Shown here: positions 59,243 through 64,000 of the stretch, piece by piece
Numbering within the stretch: the stretch's first letter is position 1
Layout: each line of letters starts with the position of its first letter
Position numbers and translations under genes: made by a program
The notes under the pieces: generated by a model
Told to the model about the DNA's origin: nothing
The model's database searches: none
What the model saw: only the letters and a program-made list of their open reading frames with translations
NCBI GenBank assembly: GCA_023400055.1
Contig: JAEXFN010000055.1
Location: 57,420 to 121,419, forward strand
Direction: 5' to 3'
From: Bacillota bacterium
GTDB taxonomy: Bacteria; Bacillota; UBA4882; UBA8346
Length of the DNA: 64,000 nucleotides

Positions 59243-60295
59243 TCATCCGATTGCTTGCGATTCGCTTAAAATGACGGCGAGGTTATGAAACTTGCGCCGG
59301 ATTTCAAAAATATGCTCATTCGCCCGGGTGGGGTGAACGCGGTTGGTGAGCAACACCGCATACAAATCCCGGGATGGATCGATCCAAACCGAGGTTCCGG
59401 TGAATCCGGTATGCCCATATGAAACATTGCTAAACAGATCTCCCGCCGGAGAACCGTGTTTATCCTTGGCTTGCCATCCCAGGCCTCTGGCCAGATTGAG
59501 ATCGGCGGTATGATTTTGGGTCATCAATTGGCAGACCGCCGGACTCAAAAAGGGATCCCCCTGGGCGGTTTTGGTAGTCAGCAGCGCCACGCAAAGTTTG
59601 GCAAGATCGAAGATATTCGAAAAAAGCCCGGCGTGGCCGCAGACGCCGCCCAAAACTACCGCGTTCTCATCATGAACCTGGCCGATGATCATCCGCTGGC
59701 GCCATTGGCAATACTCGGTCGAGGCAATGTTGCCGAAAAGCCGTTCCGGCGGATTAAACAGTGTGGCATCCATCGCCAAGGGCTCAAAGATCATTTCCTT
59801 GAGAACCGCATCCAACGGCTGCCCGCAAATTCTTTCAATGATGCAGCCCAAAACGATCATGCCCTGTGAAGAATATAACACATCGTTTTTTTCGCGATTA
59901 GGCATATGGATGATGGCTTCCAACAATTCCTCTTTGGTATGGGCGGTTTTATACAATGGAACGCTACCATAAATCTTTGAAGTATGCGTCAATAATTGAT
60001 AGACCGTAATATCGCTTTTGGTTGTGTTTTGATATTCGGGGAGATACATATCAACCGTATCATCCAAAGCGATTTGGCCATTTTGCAGAAGTTTCATCGC
60101 CGCCAAGGCGACGATCGGCTTCGTAACGGAAGCTAGGTCGTAAAGAGTATCTTCTCGGACCGCTTCTCTACCCTCGCCTAGAAACCCGAGTGCTCCCTTT
60201 TCCAATACCTCGGCGGATGTTCCTATCATATATGTAGCGGACGGTATCTCACCATTTTGGATGGTTCTGTTTAGAAACTCACGGATTGCAGACAT
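59243..60295 (-). CDS. Beta-lactamase-fold serine hydrolase
   Basis: A 350-aa class C beta-lactamase/esterase-like enzyme. Nucleophile Ser56 and Lys59 in SVTK, Tyr of the YSS (YxN-like) motif near residue 141, and HTG near 303 for the usual KTG. It lacks a signal peptide, so it acts in the cytoplasm. Relatives are D-amino-acid amidases, esterases and D,D-peptidases; with the M20 peptidase and OppF nearby, cleavage of a D-amino acid or peptide derivative is probable. GGAGGG precedes ATG 60295. Confidence 0.87.
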   Translation of the reverse strand: MSAIREFLNRTIQNGEIPSATYMIGTSAEVLEKGALGFLGEGREAVREDTLYDLASVTKPIVALAAMKLLQNGQIALDDTVDMYLPEYQNTTKSDITVYQLLTHTSKIYGSVPLYKTAHTKEELLEAIIHMPNREKNDVLYSSQGMIVLGCIIERICGQPLDAVLKEMIFEPLAMDATLFNPPERLFGNIASTEYCQWRQRMIIGQVHDENAVVLGGVCGHAGLFSNIFDLAKLCVALLTTKTAQGDPFLSPAVCQLMTQNHTADLNLARGLGWQAKDKHGSPAGDLFSNVSYGHTGFTGTSVWIDPSRDLYAVLLTNRVHPTRANEHIFEIRRKFHNLAVILSESQAIG

Positions 60296-60312
60296 CTTTC
60301 CCTCCTGTTTCT

Positions 60313-61464
60313 TTATCGGAGAAAGCCCCGAATTATTCTCTCATAAATATCGACGGCTTGCTGGAGCTGTTCGATCGCCACAAATTCATCCGGCGTGTGG
60401 GCCTGTTGCAAACTGCCCGGGCCGCAGATTACGGTCGGAATGTGCGCCACCGTGACGAACTTGGACATATCGCAGCCCGCATTGAAACCCTGGGGCTGGC
60501 TTTGAATGCCCCGGACCGCGCCGGTAGCTTTTAAAGCCACCTGGACAATTTCTTGAGCCGTATCCGTCTGAGAAGGAACGGTTGAGGCCAAAACTTCGAC
60601 GGTCTCGCAATTCAGCTCCGGGAGATCCCGTTTTAACCGTTCGAGGATGGCCGCAACCTCACGATCGGCTTTCTGGCTGTCTTCGGAGGGAATCAGCCGG
60701 CGGTCACACACCACGGAACAGGATTCCGGAATGGTATTCTGACGGGTGCCGCCGCCGATCAGCGTCACACTGGCATTGGCCGGGCCGAGAATCGGGTGGG
60801 GATACTGATCCAAGGCGGTTTGCAGCTCACTGTAGCTGGCGGCAAACCGGGCGGCGTGATGGATCGCGTTGATGCCCCGATGCGAATTGGCGGAATGGGC
60901 CGCCTTGCCCTTGAAAACGAACTTGCGGATATAGGTTCCTTTATGCGCGGTGCATATTTCGAGTCCGGTCGGCTCGCCGACTACCGCCCCGTCGGCGGCG
61001 ATTCCCTTTTGCACCATATGAAAGGCGCCGAGGCCACCCGCTTCTTCTCCCATGACCGTTGTGAATAACAACCGGCCCCGGACATCCGCCGGATCATCGA
61101 TGACGCGCTGCACCGCCATAAGCATCGCCGCCAAGGAACCCTTGGTATCGCAGCTGCCCAGGCCGTATAGTTTGCCATCCTTTTGGAAGGGCTGCAACGG
61201 ATCGAAACTCCATTGCTGGCCGGAAGGATTGTTCACATCCATGTGGCTGTTTAATAAAAGCGTCTTGCCCGCGCCAAAATCAAACGTTACAATGCAGTTC
61301 TGTTTGCCCGGCTCAACTTCCTGGAGTTCGATCGCCGCGCCGTTACGGCTTGCAAATTGCCGGATGATTTGAACGACTCCGCTGACATCCCCCGGCGGGG
61401 TGGCTGAATCGATCCGGATTAACTCCTCGGTCAGTTGGATCACGGACATTCCTTGCTCATTCAA
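60313..61464 (-). CDS. M20-family metallopeptidase/deacylase (ArgE/DapE type)
   Basis: A 383-aa two-zinc hydrolase. Metal and catalytic residues are visible in LLNSHMDVNNPSG, GLGSCDTKGSL, VMGEEAGGLGA and GEPTG; the lid domain carries GINAIHHAA. Members cleave N-acyl amino acids or dipeptides. TTG 61464 is the codon spaced 8 bp from GGGAG; GTG 61473 is too close and ATG 61449 is downstream. It lies 17 bp upstream of the serine hydrolase gene. Confidence 0.88.
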   Translation of the reverse strand: MNEQGMSVIQLTEELIRIDSATPPGDVSGVVQIIRQFASRNGAAIELQEVEPGKQNCIVTFDFGAGKTLLLNSHMDVNNPSGQQWSFDPLQPFQKDGKLYGLGSCDTKGSLAAMLMAVQRVIDDPADVRGRLLFTTVMGEEAGGLGAFHMVQKGIAADGAVVGEPTGLEICTAHKGTYIRKFVFKGKAAHSANSHRGINAIHHAARFAASYSELQTALDQYPHPILGPANASVTLIGGGTRQNTIPESCSVVCDRRLIPSEDSQKADREVAAILERLKRDLPELNCETVEVLASTVPSQTDTAQEIVQVALKATGAVRGIQSQPQGFNAGCDMSKFVTVAHIPTVICGPGSLQQAHTPDEFVAIEQLQQAVDIYERIIRGFLR

Positions 61465-61562
61465 CGATTCCACTCCCTATCGTCCGTCGTCCGCGCCAGC
61501 CTCGGCTGACGCAAACGAAGGGATTTTAATTTCCCAATAGGCCTGCCCTAGCTTTTCATAGG

Positions 61563-62669
61563 CTAAGCTTCTTGCAGCTTGGGGAGGGCTAAAAATTCAC
61601 CGTCATAAATCAAGCCGGTCGGTTCGATCTCCTTTTCGGCAGCGATCGCCTTTTTCATCGCGTCCATCAGGATGGGATCCTCCGGTTGGCGATCTCTGAC
61701 CTTAAACAGAGTGGCCCCGCGAATTGGCCGGTCCAGCCGGCACCAATCTTCGAGCCCCAGGGCTTGAGCCGGCCGGAAGGTTACCGCGGCGATAACTTCC
61801 GGCAAAGCCATTCCCAGCGCCAGAAATTTGGTCATGGTCTGCGCCAGTGAATAGACCGGGCCGTTGACATTCCGGATATGCAGGTCGGTACTGATGATGA
61901 AGTCGCGGTAACCCCGCCGGATTACATTGCGGGCCACGTCCCGATCCATGCTGGCCGCTCCGTGGGCCACATCCAGGACGATCCCCCGCTGCATCGCTTC
62001 GGCCATTTCCGGAATGGGCGCCCCGTCCGGCCCGAAGAGCGGCTCATTTTTGCCGTGAAAGCAATGGGACAGGATATCGCCCCGGCGGAACAGCGCCAAA
62101 TTATCGGCATTGGCGGGGGGCGTCTCGCCCATATGAACCATGAGCGGCACTCCGGCCTTCTCGGCCGCCCGAATGGCGTTCTTGAACGGCAACAGCCCCT
62201 TGTCCTCGACAATGATCCCGCTGGACCGGACCTTCACGCCGCACAGGAAATCGCGGTACTTTTCGATGGCGGCCGCGGTTTTATCCGGGTCGATATTGCG
62301 GATATCCGCATATTCCCGCATGGTGGTGAGCCCAATGGTGCTGATATTCAAAAATGCCTTGATCTTGGTTTTATAACGCGGCGCCACATAACCGATGAAC
62401 CCCTCCACCGTTTCCGCGCCCGCGCTGCCGGCATCGATCAACAAATGAACGCCGCGGTTGACCCCGATCGCATCGGGATTGACGCCCAACGAAGTCACCC
62501 CGTGATAGACATGGGTATGAAAATCGATCCAGCCCGGACTGAGATAGGTTATTTCGGTTTGACCGACCGCCTCGCCGGTCGGCTTTAAATCATAACCTTG
62601 TTCCGTTTTGACCAATTCAGCCGGGAATACCCTATTCCCGGCGGGGTCGATTACTTTGACAATCATCAT
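61563..62669 (-). CDS. Amidohydrolase (dihydroorotase/deacetylase-like)
   Basis: A 368-aa metallohydrolase. Metal-binding motifs: DFHTHVYHG, the lysine likely carboxylated in CGVKVRSSG, MVHMGE, SHCFHGK, and Asp in ISTDLH. It resembles the EF_0837/AHA_3915 amidohydrolase family, often found with amino-acid or peptide catabolism genes. AAGGAG precedes the ATG ATG start at 62669. It follows oppF by 36 bp. Substrate unknown. Confidence 0.87.
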   Translation of the reverse strand: MMIVKVIDPAGNRVFPAELVKTEQGYDLKPTGEAVGQTEITYLSPGWIDFHTHVYHGVTSLGVNPDAIGVNRGVHLLIDAGSAGAETVEGFIGYVAPRYKTKIKAFLNISTIGLTTMREYADIRNIDPDKTAAAIEKYRDFLCGVKVRSSGIIVEDKGLLPFKNAIRAAEKAGVPLMVHMGETPPANADNLALFRRGDILSHCFHGKNEPLFGPDGAPIPEMAEAMQRGIVLDVAHGAASMDRDVARNVIRRGYRDFIISTDLHIRNVNGPVYSLAQTMTKFLALGMALPEVIAAVTFRPAQALGLEDWCRLDRPIRGATLFKVRDRQPEDPILMDAMKKAIAAEKEIEPTGLIYDGEFLALPKLQEA

Positions 62670-62705
62670 AAAGATCTCCTTCCGGCCGGCTCGCTCCCTA
62701 ACCGC

Positions 62706-63671
62706 TTAATAAAGATGACAGGCGATTTGATGGTGATTATTGAGCAACTGGGGAACCGGTTTTTCGGTTTTGCATCTCTCCAGGCATTGCGGGCAACGGG
62801 TATGAAACGGGCATCCCGCCGGAGGATTGGCCGGGTTCGGCACATCTCCGCTGAGCAATATCCGCGCTTTCCTTTTCTTCTTATCGACGACCGGCGCCGC
62901 CGATAACAGCGCCTGGGTGTACGGATGGAGCGGATTGTCGAAAATGTCGTTCTTATCGGCCAGTTCCACCAGGTTCCCCAGATACATGACGCCGATCCGG
63001 TCGCTGATATGTTTGACCACCGCCAGGTTATGGGTGATGAACATATAGGCCAGGTTGTATTCTTTCTTCAAATCATTCAAGAGGTTGAGGATTTGCGATT
63101 GGATCGATACATCGAGCGCCGATACCGCTTCGTCGGCCACGATCAGCCGCGGGTTCAGGGCCAGCGCCCTGGCGATGCCGACCCGTTGCTTTTGGCCGCC
63201 GGAAAACTCATGCGGATATTTCTGGGCGTCGCTTGGGCGCAGGCCCACCTTGACCAAGAGCGCTTCGGCCCGTTGAAAAGCCTCCGCTTTGGCGACGACA
63301 TGATTGACCCACAACGGCTCGGCGACGATCTCTCCCACCCGCATTTTCGGGTTGAGCGACGCAAAGGGATCTTGGAATACCATCTGGCATTCTTTGCGCA
63401 GACTCTTTAGTTGTTTGCCTTTTTTGTGGGTGATGTCCGCTCCGTTCAATATGATCTGGCCGGAGGTCGGATCGTATATCTTTAAGATCACCCGGCCCAG
63501 AGTCGATTTGCCGCAGCCCGATTCGCCCACGATCCCCAGGGTCTCGCCGGTCCGGATGGTTAAGGAGACATCATCGACCGCCTTGACATATCCGATGACC
63601 TTTTTGAGCAGTCCCGACTGGATCGGGAAATACATTTTGATGTTTTTAAGCTCTAGGATATTCTCTTCCAT
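62706..63671 (-). CDS. oppF: Oligopeptide/dipeptide ABC transporter ATP-binding protein (OppF/DppF)
   Basis: A 321-aa ATPase: Walker A GESGCGKST, signature SGGQKQR, Walker B LIVADEAVSALD, and the oligopeptide-specific C-terminal segment with cysteines (CPFHTRCPQCLERC). The ATG at 63671 has AAGGAGATGGAAGGG upstream; the frame opens at 63707. OppF normally follows OppD in an opp operon, but here array E lies directly upstream and no other opp gene is in the window, so the partner genes must be farther right or elsewhere. First visible gene of the operon down to RidA. Confidence 0.92.
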   Translation of the reverse strand: MEENILELKNIKMYFPIQSGLLKKVIGYVKAVDDVSLTIRTGETLGIVGESGCGKSTLGRVILKIYDPTSGQIILNGADITHKKGKQLKSLRKECQMVFQDPFASLNPKMRVGEIVAEPLWVNHVVAKAEAFQRAEALLVKVGLRPSDAQKYPHEFSGGQKQRVGIARALALNPRLIVADEAVSALDVSIQSQILNLLNDLKKEYNLAYMFITHNLAVVKHISDRIGVMYLGNLVELADKNDIFDNPLHPYTQALLSAAPVVDKKKRKARILLSGDVPNPANPPAGCPFHTRCPQCLERCKTEKPVPQLLNNHHQIACHLY

Positions 63672-63761
63672 AATCCCTTCCATCTCCTTACGATTAGCCT
63701 TTAGCAACGTTGTGATAAACCCGACTTATTGGCCGGGAAGGTTCAAACCCCTCAAAAAGCA

Positions 63762-64000
63762 GCGCCTGATTCACAGCGGGAAGATCTTGAGCCACCAAAA
63801 ATAGATCTTTATCCACAAAAGATCGATCTGGAATCATCGCGGGCAGATCTTTATTCACAAAAGATCGATCTTGATTAACAAAAGGAAGATCTTTATCCAC
63901 AAAAGATCGATCTGGAATCGTCGCAGACAGATCTTTATTAACAAAAGATCGATCTTTATTCACATAAGGAAGATCTTTATCCACAAAAGATCGATCTGGA
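63762..64000. repeat. 21-bp tandem array E (continues past the right edge)
   Basis: GATCT recurs at 63783, 63804, 63825, 63846, 63867, 63888, 63909, 63930, 63951, 63972 and 63993, exactly every 21 bp. Alternate units are hairpins GATCTTT-N7-AAAGATC (7-bp stem, 7-nt loop); the other units vary (GATCTGGAATCATCGC, GATCTTGATTAAC), giving 42- and 84-bp higher-order periods. The minus frame stays open across it with a seven-residue repeat, but no gene-like start is visible. Confidence 0.9.

Noticed and set aside
63694..63984. Protein gene with heptad repeats upstream of oppF
   Set aside because: The open frame follows from the 21-bp repeat period; no ribosome site or sensible start is visible. It stays possible if the frame starts beyond the edge.

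Overview
The window reads as a chromosomal, accessory-type carbohydrate-utilisation region of a saprophytic bacterium that eats plant cell-wall sugars. Shine-Dalgarno sites are strong (AGGAGG-like), TTG and GTG starts are common, base composition is GC-rich apart from a few AT-rich promoter blocks, and regulation is by LacI/GntR/AraC repressors and activators next to CUT1-type sugar importers; this fits a Firmicute-like anaerobe. All four sugar-binding proteins have signal-peptidase-I type signals without a lipobox cysteine, which hints at a diderm envelope. The species cannot be named from the sequence. I see no rRNA, tRNA, phage, insertion sequence or CRISPR array. Of 53 protein genes, 49 lie on the minus strand.

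Left part (1-5500): the 5' end of a large secreted Ig-like-domain protein, then the lacI-kduI-kduD operon for unsaturated uronates released from pectin. 6250-18414: a split transketolase pair, then a long operon (SBP, two permeases, two 2-hydroxyacid dehydrogenases, IolB-like isomerase, ureidoglycolate-lyase-like protein, HpcH/HpaI aldolase, zinc alcohol dehydrogenase) with its LacI regulator upstream. Shared GCAACCGGTTGC-type operators tie these together; the pathway does not match one I recognise. 20175-29908: a hexuronate operon (RraA-like, uxaC, split uxaA, two duplicated SDRs, a sugar importer, an enolase-superfamily enzyme), divergent from an AraC regulator.

Middle (31000-40600): MarR-GNAT pair, ClbS/DfsB-like protein, WYL regulator, a seven-repeat SBBP/DUF11 protein, and a GntR/iron-alcohol-dehydrogenase/DapA-family operon. 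40786-49615: arabinan or arabinoxylan use (one cytoplasmic and one secreted GH51 arabinofuranosidase, LacI, importer). 50658-58479: alpha-galactoside use (GH36, GH4, importer, LacI) with clear LacI operators. 58758-63671: a peptide or amino-acid-derivative operon (OppF, amidohydrolase, M20 peptidase, serine hydrolase, RidA).

None of the four sugar importers has its own ATPase, so they presumably share one encoded elsewhere. The most unusual DNA is a family of intergenic tandem arrays with a strict 21-bp period (about 5646-5938, 18904-19290, 37189-37314, 50100-50565 and 63762 to the right edge), several built as two halves in opposite orientation. A second unusual element is a roughly 300-bp imperfect palindrome with nested hairpins at 45752-46052.
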